NCBI GenBank assembly: GCA_020073665.1
Contig: JAIQEU010000002.1
Span: 124,001-188,000, forward strand
Direction of reading: 5' to 3'
DNA from: Terriglobia bacterium
GTDB lineage: Bacteria > Acidobacteriota > Terriglobia > Terriglobales > Acidobacteriaceae
Length of the DNA stretch: 64,000 nucleotides
In this document: positions 44,754-55,252 of the stretch, piece after piece
How the letters are laid out: every line of letters begins with the position of its first letter
How positions within the stretch are numbered: position 1 is the stretch's first letter
Program-made: the position numbers and the translations under genes
Notes under the pieces: model-generated
The model's database searches: none
The model's input: the letters and a program-made list of their open reading frames with translations, nothing else
What the model was told of the DNA's origin: nothing

Positions 44754-47700
44754 ATGGAATATGCATTTCGTAACACCTTGACTCGGTTCCTTCTTGTGCT
44801 TGGCGTGCTCGGGCTGCTGACGAGCGTGGTATGGGCGCAGGGAACTGGCGACCTGTCGGGTCTGGTTTCGGATCCGTCAGGGGCTGTGGTCGCAAATGTC
44901 ACGGTCACCTTGGTCAACAGCGCGACTGGTGACAAGCGCACCACAGTGACAACCCCCGCCGGAATATACCGGTTTTCGGCACTACCGATCGTCGGTACCT
45001 ACACCTTGGAATTGGCACCCAAGGGCTTCAAGAGCACCAAGGTTGCCGGCATCGTGGTCAGCGTCGGTACGACGGTGTCACGCGACGTGAGACTGGAACT
45101 CGGTACGACCACTGAGCAGGTGACGGTCGAAGCCGGCGCGGAGACAGTGCAAACCACTGAGTCCCAGGTTTCGCAACTGGTGGATCACAGAGTGTGGCAG
45201 AACATGCCGCTGTCGATCCGCAATCAGAACTCCTTCATCGAACTCGTCGCCGGCGCGGTTCCGCAGGATGGAACCGCCAACAACCGCGGCGCGGAAGTAA
45301 ACGGAACCCGTGGCGGTGCAGGCAGCTACCTCGTAGAGGGTGCGGACAACAATGAGCAGGGCCAGGCAGGTCGTGGGCAGATCTCGCCGTTTGACAAGGG
45401 CGGCGCCTCCACCTCCATCTCGCCGGACGCGATTCAGGAATATCGCGTCATCACCAATAGCTACTCGGCGGAATATGGCAAGGGCGGCGGGTTCATCACC
45501 GACACCGTGCTCAAGAGTGGCACCAACAACTGGCACGGTTCGGCATTCGAATACAACCGCATTCAGGCCCTGGTGGCCAATGACTGGTTCTCAACCCACG
45601 CCGGCATCAAGGACAGCCTGGTGCGCAACCAGTTCGGCGGTTCAATCGGCGGACCGATCGTCAAGGACAAGACTTTCTTCTACGGTACCGCGGAACTGCA
45701 CCGGGTTCGTTATTCCAATCCCTACGGTCCCAACACCGTCGTGACCCAGCCGTTCCTGGATTTCATCCAGAATGGTGGCCTGCAGTCCTGGGCGGAAAGC
45801 GATCCCGGCGGGTTCTGCGTGCAGGAGTTGGGCGCAGCATGTCCGGGTAAGTTTGCAGCGGTCAGCACCTTTGGGCCGATTGCCAACACCCTGTTACACA
45901 GCCCGGCCCAGCACTTCCCGGCGGTACCCAGCACCGTGGATTGCGCCACGGATCCCGCAGCCTGCACGACGGCAGACCCCTTATCCGGTGGTCTGGTATA
46001 CCCGGTTCCCATCTACGGCTCGGCCACATTGAACGATCCGCAGAGTTTCGATGAGGCGCGCTGGACCGCGAAAATTGATCATCGCTTCAGTGACAAGGAC
46101 ACCATCAATGGCGTGTACCTGTTCCAGGATGGTACCTACTTCGAGCAATTTACGGGTGGCAATAACTTTATTGGTCCGGCGATCATTCAGGACGGACGCG
46201 GGCAGAACTTCGCCTTGACCTGGAACCACACCTTTACCCCCACCATCCTGAACACGGCCCGGGTGGGTTACTTGCGCCACAAGCTTGACTTCCCGGCACC
46301 GGCGGGCACGTTCGGTGTTCCCGGCTACTACAGCTTGTTCGACGGTCTCGGCGAGGACTTCGGCCAATATGGTGGCTTGCCGCAGTTCTTTACCGAAAAC
46401 CAGTTCCAGTATCTCGACACCATGTCGATCGTAAAGGGAAAGCACAGCTTCAAGTTTGGCGGAGAGTATCGTCGCACGCGCAACGGTTCCTCCTTCTTCA
46501 ATGACGCTTTCGGTACCTTCTACCCCTGGAGCGTTGAGGGCGAACTCACCGACTTGCAATTCACCAACATTGAAGAACAGTTACTGAATGGTGGGGCCAA
46601 CCCGTACTTCGGGGGCGCTTACGCCGCGACCGCGGCGGTAGTGCCATCGACCGGACAAGTTCCCCAGTTCTACCGTGGCTACCGCGCGAATGAATTTGCG
46701 GCGTTTATCCAGGATGACTGGCGCGTGACCAACCGGTTGACTGTTAACCTCGGTCTGCGCTGGGAGTACTTTGGACCTCCGCACAACTTCCAGCCGGGCA
46801 TCGATTCCAACTTCTACTTCGGCAGCAACGTTACGCCGATCCAGCAACAATGTCCGAACACGGTACCCGGCGGGCCGCAGTTTGTCTCCTGCGCCTCGCT
46901 CGGCATCACTCCGAATCCCACCTTCCCCAGCAGCCCGTTCCTCGCCAGCGTGCAGAACGGTACCTTCCAGATCCGCAACAATGAGATCTGGAACAAAGAT
47001 ACCAACAACTTCGGGCCGCGCGTCGGCTTTGCCTGGGACGTGTTCGGGACCCAGAAGTTTGTGGTCCGCGCCGGCGCGGGCGTGATGTACGACCGCATCT
47101 ACAACAACCTGTTCGAGAACATCCGGTTCAACCCGCCCTACTTCTCGGACAACCAGATCGGCGGTGGCGCCAATGGGGTGGCAGTAAGCCCCTCCCTGTT
47201 GACCTATCCGTTTACTTCCACGCCGGTTTTCGCCTCGGGCTTCTCTGCGGTACCCAACCCACGGCACATGGATCAGAACATGGTGACTCCGTACTACGAG
47301 CAGGCGCACTTTGGAGTGCAGTGGGAGTTCGCTAAGGGGTGGGTGTTCGAACCTGAGTATGTGACCACGTTCGGCCGCAAGCTGACCGGGATCATTGACA
47401 TCAATACGTGGGATGGACGCATAGCGTGCTCGTCGCCACCGGTCGGGGGATACCCCGACGGTCCCTGCTTTAATGCTGGTTTTGCCGATGGAATTCCGTC
47501 AAACCGCATCAACCCCAATGTTGGCGCCGATAACTATCGCACCAACGCATTTTCGTCGAACTACCATGCCCTGCAGATGAGTGTTCGCAAGAGCTACTCC
47601 TCTGGTTTGACGTTGACGGGCAACTACACCTGGTCGAAGGCGTTGGATGATTTGAGCGACGCGTTCAACAACCGCAACGCTCTTCGTCCGACGGACAACC

Positions 47701-48371
47701 TGAACCCCGGCCTTGACTACGGTCCAGCCGACTTCGACTTGCGCCACCGCATCGTAGCCACGGTGGGTTACGACCTGCCGTTTATGAAGAACAATCGCTG
47801 GCTCGGGGGATGGGGCACCAACTCCATCGTGAGCTGGCAAACCGGCCATCCCTTCTCGGTGTATAGCAGCAGCAGTTCCTACGACCCGAACAAGGACGGC
47901 TACCGGACCGACCGTTTGGTCACGACGGGCGCCGCCCCGTCGGGTACCATCCTCAGCGGCAGCGCTGCGGATGCCTGCACGATCGCCGCAGCCGCTCCGG
48001 GAGCGGGAGGGGGAAAGTGCTACTTTGATACAAGCATGTGGGCGCGCTTCGCCTACGACCCCTCACTCCATCCTGCCCAAGTCGCGTGCCCGGGCGGCGC
48101 CCTCGCGTGCAACCCGCCGATTGGTCGGAATACCCTGTTCGGACCCCACTTCGTCAACGTGGACTTCAACGTAAGCAAGAAGTTCAAGATCACCGAAGGA
48201 TCGTCGTTGACCTTCCAGGCCAACTTCTTCGATCTCTTCAACCATCCGAACTTCCTGACTCCGACTACAGGAGCTAACAGGTCAAGCGCCACCTACGGCC
48301 AGCTCACGGCGACCGGCGGCGACAGCGGTGGTCATCGCGTCACCCAGCTCGCGCTGCGGTTTGATTTCTAA
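44754..48371 (+). CDS. Oar-like TonB-dependent outer-membrane receptor
   Basis: A 1205-residue protein with a signal peptide (cleavage near VWAQ, about 27), an N-terminal carboxypeptidase-regulatory-like domain (about 30-110, GDLSGLVSDPSGAVV and GIYRFSALPIVGTYTL), a plug region with SPDAIQEYRVITNSYSAEYG (about 225-245) and a long barrel ending in LALRFDF, with terminal Phe. This architecture is expanded in Acidobacteria, often for uptake of plant-polymer fragments or other large ligands. AGGAGG sits seven bases before the ATG. A strong terminator follows. The ligand is unknown. Confidence 0.9.
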   Translation: MEYAFRNTLTRFLLVLGVLGLLTSVVWAQGTGDLSGLVSDPSGAVVANVTVTLVNSATGDKRTTVTTPAGIYRFSALPIVGTYTLELAPKGFKSTKVAGIVVSVGTTVSRDVRLELGTTTEQVTVEAGAETVQTTESQVSQLVDHRVWQNMPLSIRNQNSFIELVAGAVPQDGTANNRGAEVNGTRGGAGSYLVEGADNNEQGQAGRGQISPFDKGGASTSISPDAIQEYRVITNSYSAEYGKGGGFITDTVLKSGTNNWHGSAFEYNRIQALVANDWFSTHAGIKDSLVRNQFGGSIGGPIVKDKTFFYGTAELHRVRYSNPYGPNTVVTQPFLDFIQNGGLQSWAESDPGGFCVQELGAACPGKFAAVSTFGPIANTLLHSPAQHFPAVPSTVDCATDPAACTTADPLSGGLVYPVPIYGSATLNDPQSFDEARWTAKIDHRFSDKDTINGVYLFQDGTYFEQFTGGNNFIGPAIIQDGRGQNFALTWNHTFTPTILNTARVGYLRHKLDFPAPAGTFGVPGYYSLFDGLGEDFGQYGGLPQFFTENQFQYLDTMSIVKGKHSFKFGGEYRRTRNGSSFFNDAFGTFYPWSVEGELTDLQFTNIEEQLLNGGANPYFGGAYAATAAVVPSTGQVPQFYRGYRANEFAAFIQDDWRVTNRLTVNLGLRWEYFGPPHNFQPGIDSNFYFGSNVTPIQQQCPNTVPGGPQFVSCASLGITPNPTFPSSPFLASVQNGTFQIRNNEIWNKDTNNFGPRVGFAWDVFGTQKFVVRAGAGVMYDRIYNNLFENIRFNPPYFSDNQIGGGANGVAVSPSLLTYPFTSTPVFASGFSAVPNPRHMDQNMVTPYYEQAHFGVQWEFAKGWVFEPEYVTTFGRKLTGIIDINTWDGRIACSSPPVGGYPDGPCFNAGFADGIPSNRINPNVGADNYRTNAFSSNYHALQMSVRKSYSSGLTLTGNYTWSKALDDLSDAFNNRNALRPTDNLNPGLDYGPADFDLRHRIVATVGYDLPFMKNNRWLGGWGTNSIVSWQTGHPFSVYSSSSSYDPNKDGYRTDRLVTTGAAPSGTILSGSAADACTIAAAAPGAGGGKCYFDTSMWARFAYDPSLHPAQVACPGGALACNPPIGRNTLFGPHFVNVDFNVSKKFKITEGSSLTFQANFFDLFNHPNFLTPTTGANRSSATYGQLTATGGDSGGHRVTQLALRFDF

Positions 48372-48390
48372 CCGAAGCTGAGTTGCTTTG

Positions 48391-48418
48391 AGGCCGGCCG
48401 AAAGGCCGGCCTTTTTTC
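48391..48418 (+). terminator. Strong rho-independent terminator
   Basis: An 8-bp perfect stem GGCCGGCC (48392-48399 and 48404-48411) with a GAAA tetraloop is followed by six Ts. It ends the TonB receptor transcript. Confidence 0.92.
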
Positions 48419-48494
48419 TTGCCCGCCGTCTGGTTGCGGCGAAGTGCTTCGACCCATGGCGTGAGCCCTCGCCTGTGTTAGACTTTTTTTTCCT

Positions 48495-50519
48495 ATGCGG
48501 GGTCCTTGGCGGTGGATGCTTCTTTTGATTTTGGCGCAGTGCGCCGGGGCCGCCACTACTCCCAAATCCGCTGCCAGAGCGCCTTCCGTTGCCGCCGCCC
48601 GCCCCAACATCATCATCATTACCCTGGACACCACCCGTGCCGATCGTATGGGCTTCCTGGGGTCAACCCGAGGCCTAACGCCCAACCTGGACGAACTGGC
48701 GAAGCAGAGCGCGGTGTTTTCCCGCGCCTATGCTCACGTTCCCCTTACCCCGCCCTCGCACGCCACCATCCTTAGCGGGACCTACCCTCAGTTCAACCAC
48801 TTGCGCTACATGGGAGATCCGCTCGCCAAGACCCTCCCTTATCTGCCCGACATCCTCCACCGGCGGGGCTATCGCACCGCCGCTTTCGTGGGCTCCAACA
48901 TCCTGGATCCCAAGAACGTCGCCATCGGCTTCGATCGCGGGTTTGACGTCTACGACGCCGGCTACCACAATCGCAAGCACGGAGAAGATCGCTACAAGAG
49001 TTTTGAACGCCGGGCGGGAGAAGTAGCCGACCACGCCTTGGCCTGGCTGAATAAGCGTCCGCCTGGCCCCTTTTTTCTCTGGGTACATTTCTACGATGCC
49101 CACGATCCCTACGAGCCGCCCGAGCCTTATAAGACGCGCTACCAGTCAGAACCCTATGACGGAGAGATTGCCTACACCGACTCAGCCGTGGCCAAGATAT
49201 TGACCGCGCTGCGGGCGCGCCGGCTCTATGACGGAACGCTCATCGCGGTGATGGCGGACCACGGGGAAGCCTTCGGAGAACATGGTGAGCATCATCACGG
49301 CATCTTCCTGTACGACGAAACCATTCATGTTCCTTTGCTCTTTAAACTTCCGGCGGAGCGATTCGCTGGGAAGGCCGTGGATGCGCGGGTGGGACTGGTA
49401 GACGTGACGCCGACGATCCTGGAAGCGTTGGAAGTTCCGATCCCCTCTGCGGTGCAGGGAAAATCACTGTTAGGGTTGATGAAAGCCGCGCCGGGAGCGC
49501 CTTCCAGCACCGGCGGCCAGGATGCGACTGCTAACCGTGCCATGTACGCGGAAAGTGACTACGGGCATCGCGCCTTCGGCTGGAGCGCTTTGCGCGCCTG
49601 GCGGACCGGTAAATATCTCTACGTGCAAGCCCCCAAGCGGGAACTGTACGACGAAAGCACGGATCCCCAATCCGGACACAACCTGGCAGAGACCTCCAAG
49701 GCGGTGGCCGATACCCTATCGGGGCAACTTCAGGATTTCCGCCAAAGCACCAGTAGCGCCGGCGATGCCCAGACCAAGCTCAGTGTGGATCAGGCCCAAA
49801 GTCTGCGGGCGCTGGGCTATTTGGGTTCTGAATCCGGCGATTCCAGCGCGGCCGGAAACGAGGGCGGGCCCGATCCCAAGGATGATATCGCCATGGCCAA
49901 CGTCTTCCACGATGCCCTGGTCGATATGGAGACAGAGCGTTTTGAAGATGCCGTGCTCAAGCTGCAGAAGATTTTGAGTCAAGAGCCCAACACGAATATG
50001 GCGTACCTGGAACTGGGCCGGGCCTACGTCCATGTGAGGGAATATGAGCAAGCCATCCCACCCTTGCAGAAGGCATTGGAAAAGTCACCCCAGGATGTTC
50101 TGGCGCACTACGAACTGGCCCAGGCCCTGGTGAAGACGGGGAGGTGGCAGGAGTCGGTGCCCCATCTGAAAGCGGTGGTGGAGCGCACTCCGCAATCGGC
50201 CGAGATGCACTTTGATCTGGCCGTGGCCTGCTCCAGAACAGATCGCATTCCTGAGGCCATCAAGGAATTTCAGACCACCATCAAACTGGAGCCGGGCAAT
50301 TTCCGGGCAAACCTGCTGCTCGGACGCTTGTATGGCATGCGTGGAGACAGCAAATTGGCCTTACCCTACTTGCGCAACGCGGCGAAGATCGATCCCCAAT
50401 CGGTGGAGGCCCACATGTTTCTTTTCAATGTCTACACAGCCCTGGGAGAGACCGAGAACGCACGTCGCGAGCGTGCCGAGGCTGAGCGCCTCAAGGCCAC
50501 TGGCGCCCAGGCGCCCTGA
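48495..50519 (+). CDS. Sulfatase-fold protein with C-terminal TPR repeats
   Basis: A 674-residue exported protein (signal about 1-20). The alkaline-phosphatase/sulfatase fold shows IIITLDTTRADRMG (metal ligand Asp45), then LTPPSHATILSG, MADHGEAFGEHGEH with further metal ligands, and ends near 440. At the residue that sulfatases convert to formylglycine (Cys or Ser in C-x-P-x-R) it has Thr85, so it should act as a Thr-nucleophile phosphatase-like enzyme rather than a sulfatase. About five TPR units follow (about 475-665, for example AYLELGRAYVHVREYEQAI). Such fusions are frequent in Acidobacteria; the role is unknown. Confidence 0.82.
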   Translation: MRGPWRWMLLLILAQCAGAATTPKSAARAPSVAAARPNIIIITLDTTRADRMGFLGSTRGLTPNLDELAKQSAVFSRAYAHVPLTPPSHATILSGTYPQFNHLRYMGDPLAKTLPYLPDILHRRGYRTAAFVGSNILDPKNVAIGFDRGFDVYDAGYHNRKHGEDRYKSFERRAGEVADHALAWLNKRPPGPFFLWVHFYDAHDPYEPPEPYKTRYQSEPYDGEIAYTDSAVAKILTALRARRLYDGTLIAVMADHGEAFGEHGEHHHGIFLYDETIHVPLLFKLPAERFAGKAVDARVGLVDVTPTILEALEVPIPSAVQGKSLLGLMKAAPGAPSSTGGQDATANRAMYAESDYGHRAFGWSALRAWRTGKYLYVQAPKRELYDESTDPQSGHNLAETSKAVADTLSGQLQDFRQSTSSAGDAQTKLSVDQAQSLRALGYLGSESGDSSAAGNEGGPDPKDDIAMANVFHDALVDMETERFEDAVLKLQKILSQEPNTNMAYLELGRAYVHVREYEQAIPPLQKALEKSPQDVLAHYELAQALVKTGRWQESVPHLKAVVERTPQSAEMHFDLAVACSRTDRIPEAIKEFQTTIKLEPGNFRANLLLGRLYGMRGDSKLALPYLRNAAKIDPQSVEAHMFLFNVYTALGETENARRERAEAERLKATGAQAP

Positions 50520-50571
50520 GCCACGGCCATTCACCGGCGACTGCCTCAGCCGTACCCGTTTGCACAACTCA

Positions 50572-50604
50572 CAAAACAAAAGCCCCGCGCCGCAGCGCGA
50601 GGCT
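50572..50604 (-). terminator. Terminator of the PuuD-like gene
   Basis: On the minus strand AGCCTCGCGC and GCGCGGGGCT form a stem (one mismatch) with loop TGCG, followed by TTTGTTTTG. It lies just beyond the stop at 50622. Confidence 0.7.
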
Positions 50605-50621
50605 CAAGAATAACCGCCCCT

Positions 50622-51353
50622 CTACCGCCCTAGGATCGCGTAGTGCGAGCTGGCAGCCATGAAAAACACCATGGGAACAGAGAGGAAGAAGTTGGTGCGA
50701 GACGCCAGGAAAGCCTGGCGACCGAGAGCCGCGGCGTTCGCGGGAGGCGTGCCGGCCAGGGTCCCTTGAATCACGGCCTTGTTGTTGCGCCAGATGATTC
50801 CCCAGACGTTCATCATCATGATGATGCCGAACCCGCCACCGACCCCGATGGAGAGCACATGATTGTCGTCCTGGCCCACCGGGGTGTAATTCACGAATAG
50901 CCAGGCGGCGGCTACCACCACGACTGTCGTAATCACACCCAACACGTACCCGCTGGGGGCCTTGGTGATGACGAAGTACAGGATCCCCCAACTCACAATC
51001 CAGATCAGCAGGAACAGCCCGATGGTGCTCCAGGGGCTGGTCGCGGCGCGCTCGGCGTCGGCCGCCACGTAGATCTGCGACCAGTACCAGAAGCCGGCAA
51101 TGACCGTCACCAACGCGCTCCAGCGGAACCACTGCAGCGTGGGCAGGGTCATATACTGAAATATCTTCGGCTTCATCCCGGCGTCCACCTGCTTCATGAA
51201 CGGTACGTTTACCAGGTTGAAGAAGTAGAGCAATCCAATCCAGGTGATGCCCGCCAGCAAGTGAGTCCAGCGCAGAAGCATAGCCAGCGCTTCTGTGCCC
51301 GTGTGGGTGGGCATTACCCACGAGGCTGCGGCCAGAGCAGTAAGCATGTGCAT
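50622..51353 (-). CDS. PuuD-like integral membrane protein (urate oxidase N-terminal domain family)
   Basis: A 243-residue membrane protein with about seven helices matching the membrane part of the urate hydroxylase PuuD (urate_ox_N). Visible blocks are WTHLLAGITWIGLLYFFN and NVWGIIWRNNKAVI, with His in helix 1 that may bind haem. The cytochrome c domain that PuuD carries at its C-terminus is missing, so urate oxidation is not assured. GGAGG lies eight bases before the ATG at 51353. Confidence 0.7.
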   Translation of the reverse strand: MHMLTALAAASWVMPTHTGTEALAMLLRWTHLLAGITWIGLLYFFNLVNVPFMKQVDAGMKPKIFQYMTLPTLQWFRWSALVTVIAGFWYWSQIYVAADAERAATSPWSTIGLFLLIWIVSWGILYFVITKAPSGYVLGVITTVVVVAAAWLFVNYTPVGQDDNHVLSIGVGGGFGIIMMMNVWGIIWRNNKAVIQGTLAGTPPANAAALGRQAFLASRTNFFLSVPMVFFMAASSHYAILGR

Positions 51354-51743
51354 TGATTTTTCCTCCGCCAACGGGAACCGCGAGAATGTTTCGGGGACCC
51401 CACCCTGGAATGGTGGGTACGGCAAATCAGGAAAGCAGGCCAGGGACGACGAAAAAGACGCCCGAATACGGTGCTGCGTTCTCTGGTCCCCCTACGGCGG
51501 GATGATGTTTGCACTTTGAGCCGTTTATGTCAACCTCGGCGTATGCCCTGCCGGGTTCGCTTGAAAAGTGCGGGGTAAGGCCGTATTGTACGAACATTGC
51601 CCGCGACCCGTACTGTGCGCTGGCGGATCCTTGTCCGCCAGGCCCAGACCCGTCCCGGGGTATCCCCCCTGCTCTTTGTGGCTGTGCCCGGCACGGCCGC
51701 GAGGCGCAGATATGTATGGCAAGGCGAGCCAAGGAGATCGGCG
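51354..51743. other. 390-bp gap upstream of hfq
   Basis: A perfect 8-bp hairpin CTGGCGGA-TCCTTG-TCCGCCAG lies at 51620-51641, about 100 bp before hfq. It could be an mRNA leader structure. Open frames run through this gap in several phases because it is GC-rich, but none has codon use or similarity that I recognise. Confidence 0.45.
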
Positions 51744-52040
51744 ATGGAAAACAAGCCGGCACAGAACATCCAGGATTCCTTCCTCAACACGGCCCGAAAA
51801 GAAAAACTCAACATCACCATTTATCTGCTGAGTGGGGTTAAGCTGACGGGCCGCATCCGTTCCTTCGACAAGTACTCAGTGGTGCTGGAGACCAACAACC
51901 AGGAGCAGCTGATCTTCAAGCACGCCATTTCCACCGTGGCCATGGGAAGGAGCGGTCACGCCCACTCCGACCGGCCCGCGGTGATTGCGCCGGCGGCGGC
52001 GGAGAATGCCCCACCCAGCGCCTCAGGCACGGAAGGATAG
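51744..52040 (+). CDS. hfq: RNA chaperone Hfq
   Basis: A 98-residue Hfq. The Sm1 and Sm2 motifs are clear: NIQDSFLN with the Gln of the proximal RNA site, [17 protein letters not shown], and [10 protein letters not shown] with the KH pair. It forms a hexamer that pairs small RNAs with mRNAs. The C-terminal tail is short and Ala/Pro-rich. AAGGAG precedes the ATG. It is followed 12 bp later by hflX, the usual order. Confidence 0.95.
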   Translation: MENKPAQNIQDSFLNTARKEKLNITIYLLSGVKLTGRIRSFDKYSVVLETNNQEQLIFKHAISTVAMGRSGHAHSDRPAVIAPAAAENAPPSASGTEG

Positions 52041-52052
52041 GGTCCTCCCGAA

Positions 52053-53471
52053 TTGCGCAGTTCCCACACCAAAGGGTTCGGGACGCAGGCTGCCGGGCGA
52101 GGCTCGACGGGAACTCGCGAGACGCGGAAAGAGCGCGCCTTCCTGGTCGGCCTCGACTACCGCACCCGCACGCGTCCGCCCAAGGGGACGAAGCCCGCTT
52201 TGACGGCTGGCGCGCAGGCTGCCCGCGACCACGCGGCAGCCGCGCCCATGGCATCCAAGGCGCCGAGCATTCCGGAGTTCAGTGCGGAAGAGTCGCTCGA
52301 CGAGCTGCGCTCCCTGGCTACCAGCGCCGGGGCCGAGATTGCCGGTGAATTTCTGCAGCACCGCGACCGGCCGGATCCGGCGACCCTGATCGGGAAAGGC
52401 AAGCTGCAGGAGATTGCCGGCGCGGCGGCGTCGGTCTCCGCCGACCTCATCCTGTTCGATCACGACCTCACCGCATCGCAGCAACGCAATATCGAAAACG
52501 CCATCGGGGCGCGGGTCATCGACCGCACCCAGCTTATCCTCGACATTTTTGCCCGGCACGCGCGGACGCGTGAAGGCCAGTGGCAGGTAGAGCTGGCCCA
52601 GCTCGAGTACATGCTGCCGCGGTTGAGCGGGCGCGGCATTGAGATGTCACAGTTGGGCGGCGGCATCGGCACCCGCGGCCCGGGCGAAACCCAGCTCGAA
52701 ACCGACCGCAGGAAGATTTACCGGCGCATCCGCCACGTCAAAGAGCAGATCGAAAACGTGCGGCGCATCCGCGCGCAGCAGCGGCAGCGGCGGGAATCGG
52801 TGCCGGTGGCGACGGTGGCGCTGGTGGGCTATACCAACGCGGGCAAGTCCACACTGTTTAACGCGCTGACCCAGGCGGCCGTGCTGGCGTCGCCGCGCAT
52901 GTTTGCCACCCTCGATCCCACCATCCGCGCGGTGACCATGCCCTCAAAACGCAAGGTGCTGCTGTCAGACACGGTGGGGTTTATTCGCAACCTGCCGCAC
53001 ACGCTGGTTTCGGCCTTTCGCGCGACTCTGGAAGAGGTGCAGCGGGCCGCGTTTATCTTGCACGTCTCCGATGCCAGCAGCCCGTTGTCGGCCGAGCAGG
53101 ATGCGCAGGTGGACAAGGTGTTAAAGGAACTGGAAGCCGATCGGAAGCCTCGCCTGCGGGTGATGAACAAGATTGATCTGTTGTCGCCGGTGCAACGCGA
53201 GTCTTTACGCGATGACGCGAACACCGTGCATGTGTCCGCCGCCAAGGGTATCGGGATGACAACACTGCTCGAAAGGGTAGACGAGATGTTGTCGGGAGAC
53301 CCCTTGAGCCGGGTGCGGCTGCGAGTGCCGCAGAAGGAAGGGAAGATGCTAGCCCTCCTGGAAGCGCGTTCGCGGATCTACTCCCGCCAATATAGGGATG
53401 GCTTAGTGGAGTTGGAGGCAGAGGCACCGGAGTCGGTGCTGCGGCGGGTGCGGGCCTGGGTGGTGGATTAG
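52053..53471 (+). CDS. hflX: Ribosome-associated GTPase HflX
   Basis: A 472-residue GTPase with an N-terminal ribosome-binding domain (VGLDYRT near 32; [24 protein letters not shown] near 200 in separate blocks) and the G domain: G1 [13 protein letters not shown]3 DTVGF, G4 NKID. It splits stalled ribosomes. The start is uncertain: TTG at 52053 is the first start-like codon and has no good ribosome site. Overlap or coupling with hfq is likely. It ends four bases before the convergent diguanylate cyclase gene. Confidence 0.92.
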   Translation: MRSSHTKGFGTQAAGRGSTGTRETRKERAFLVGLDYRTRTRPPKGTKPALTAGAQAARDHAAAAPMASKAPSIPEFSAEESLDELRSLATSAGAEIAGEFLQHRDRPDPATLIGKGKLQEIAGAAASVSADLILFDHDLTASQQRNIENAIGARVIDRTQLILDIFARHARTREGQWQVELAQLEYMLPRLSGRGIEMSQLGGGIGTRGPGETQLETDRRKIYRRIRHVKEQIENVRRIRAQQRQRRESVPVATVALVGYTNAGKSTLFNALTQAAVLASPRMFATLDPTIRAVTMPSKRKVLLSDTVGFIRNLPHTLVSAFRATLEEVQRAAFILHVSDASSPLSAEQDAQVDKVLKELEADRKPRLRVMNKIDLLSPVQRESLRDDANTVHVSAAKGIGMTTLLERVDEMLSGDPLSRVRLRVPQKEGKMLALLEARSRIYSRQYRDGLVELEAEAPESVLRRVRAWVVD

Positions 53472-53475
53472 AATC

Positions 53476-55185
53476 TTACGTCGCTGGCTCTCCCGGGCCG
53501 GCTGTGCATAGGGTCTGCACCGGCAGAGCGCCGGGGGGAACACTGGGGGCGGCGGCTGCGATTTCGCTCGCTGCCAGCATCCGGTCGGAGGGCAAGGTGC
53601 CAATCGCCCGGTTCTTGCCTGCCTGCTTGGCTTCAAGGAGACCGCGGTCGGCCAGGCTGAGGACCTCATGGTAGCCGACCGCGTCGGCAGCCTGCTGCAG
53701 CCACGGGAAGGCGGCCCAGCCAATCGAGCAAGTCTTGTAGAGCGCTTCGCCGGTCCGGGGCAGAATGAAAGGCCGCTCCCCTACTGCGGTCAGGACGCGG
53801 CCAGCAAGCGTGGCTGCCTCGCTACGATCCGTATACCGTGACACCACCAGAAATTCTTCGCCTCCCCAACGGACGAGGACGTCCGAGTGGCGGATGGCGG
53901 AACTGATGCGGCGTGCCATTTCCACCAGAAGTTGATCGCCCGCATCGTGCCCGTACTGGTCGTTCACCTCTTTGAAATCGTCAGCATCGATTAAATAGAA
54001 GACCAGGTCGCGCGTTCGCGGATCATGGCCGTCCGCATAGGACCGCAGAGTCTGGGCCACGTCGGATTCAATGGTGGCATCAAAAAATCTGCGGTTGCGA
54101 ACTCCGGTAAGCGGATCAGTAACGGAAGCTTCCTCCAGCACTTGGTTCATGCGCCCCAGTGCCTTGCCCAGCCGGTGCTGTTTCACAAAAACGCAAAGCG
54201 CCATCAACAACATCGTGCCCAGCGTCACCAGGATGCGGAACCGGGTAATCGCGGGCGGATTGCTATGGTCGAGATACGCCCACGCGGCCATGACCGGCAG
54301 CGACAGCACCGCCATCATGGCGAGACGGGCCACCTCGAAGGAATGATTTTTCTGCGGAGCAGATAGCTTCTCCGGAGACAGTTTGAAACCCGCCACGGCC
54401 ACCACGGTGAACAAGGCAAGGCCGCAAATATAGGGCAGTTCGTACCAGCTCCCGGGATAAAAAATGTGGTAGTCAATAGCGCGGTTGGCCACATAATCGC
54501 TAGCGCAACTGACCACCTCGGCTCCCAGAAAGAAAACATAAAAGCGTCTCCAGCGTCCCGAGCTTCTGTAGACCAGCGCTCCCAGCACAATTACTGAGAC
54601 CGACTCTTCGATCACCGCTAGCTGGTTATAGCTCGAGCCATAGAGGGCTTCGTTGGGAACCACGTATTGCCACGGAATCACAAAGAACAGGTAGAGGTAT
54701 AGCCACCAGAGCAACAGGAGCATGAAGTCGACGGCGCCGAAGGAGTCCTCGCTCCGGTGGGCCTCGACATGGGGCTGAAGCAGCAGTCCGGCCAGGACCG
54801 GCACTTCCGACAGGAACAACAAAACGTCCCCCACAAAAGGGTTGGGGACTTCTCGCCGCAACACCAGTTCATACACCATCCAGAGGACTTGGGTGCACAG
54901 CAACAGGCCCCAGCCGGTGGTTTGCAGACTCCAGAACAACCGGGCGCGTCCCGTGCTGCCGACGATGCTGGTGGCGAAGGCGAGCGTGGCGCACAGCATG
55001 AGCAGGAAAGGGATGGTGTCAGCCAGAAGCGTGAGCGTAAAACCGCGCGGCACCAACGCCGACACTGCCGTCTGCGCCAGTGCCAGGAAGACAATGACGG
55101 CAATCCAGCGTTTCGGGTGGTTTTGCAGGTCCAATTTTGCCCTCCGGGATTCTAGGCCGAATAGGGAGTTGGCTCTAGTTACCAA
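53476..55185 (-). CDS. Membrane-bound diguanylate cyclase (GGDEF)
   Basis: A 569-residue protein with eight to ten N-terminal membrane helices (about 28-330) and a C-terminal GGDEF domain. The active-site motif reads GGEEF, which is functional. The inhibitory site RxxD is present as RHSD exactly five residues upstream. It should make cyclic di-GMP from two GTP and be subject to product feedback. The signal sensed by the membrane part is unknown. A structured leader candidate lies upstream at 55262-55393. Confidence 0.9.
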   Translation of the reverse strand: MVTRANSLFGLESRRAKLDLQNHPKRWIAVIVFLALAQTAVSALVPRGFTLTLLADTIPFLLMLCATLAFATSIVGSTGRARLFWSLQTTGWGLLLCTQVLWMVYELVLRREVPNPFVGDVLLFLSEVPVLAGLLLQPHVEAHRSEDSFGAVDFMLLLLWWLYLYLFFVIPWQYVVPNEALYGSSYNQLAVIEESVSVIVLGALVYRSSGRWRRFYVFFLGAEVVSCASDYVANRAIDYHIFYPGSWYELPYICGLALFTVVAVAGFKLSPEKLSAPQKNHSFEVARLAMMAVLSLPVMAAWAYLDHSNPPAITRFRILVTLGTMLLMALCVFVKQHRLGKALGRMNQVLEEASVTDPLTGVRNRRFFDATIESDVAQTLRSYADGHDPRTRDLVFYLIDADDFKEVNDQYGHDAGDQLLVEMARRISSAIRHSDVLVRWGGEEFLVVSRYTDRSEAATLAGRVLTAVGERPFILPRTGEALYKTCSIGWAAFPWLQQAADAVGYHEVLSLADRGLLEAKQAGKNRAIGTLPSDRMLAASEIAAAAPSVPPGALPVQTLCTAGPGEPAT

Positions 55186-55252
55186 AGTGACCTACCTAGG
55201 TCAGGCTTCGGTCGCTGGGGTCGCGAGGGCCCGCGCTAGAGATTGGGAGAAA

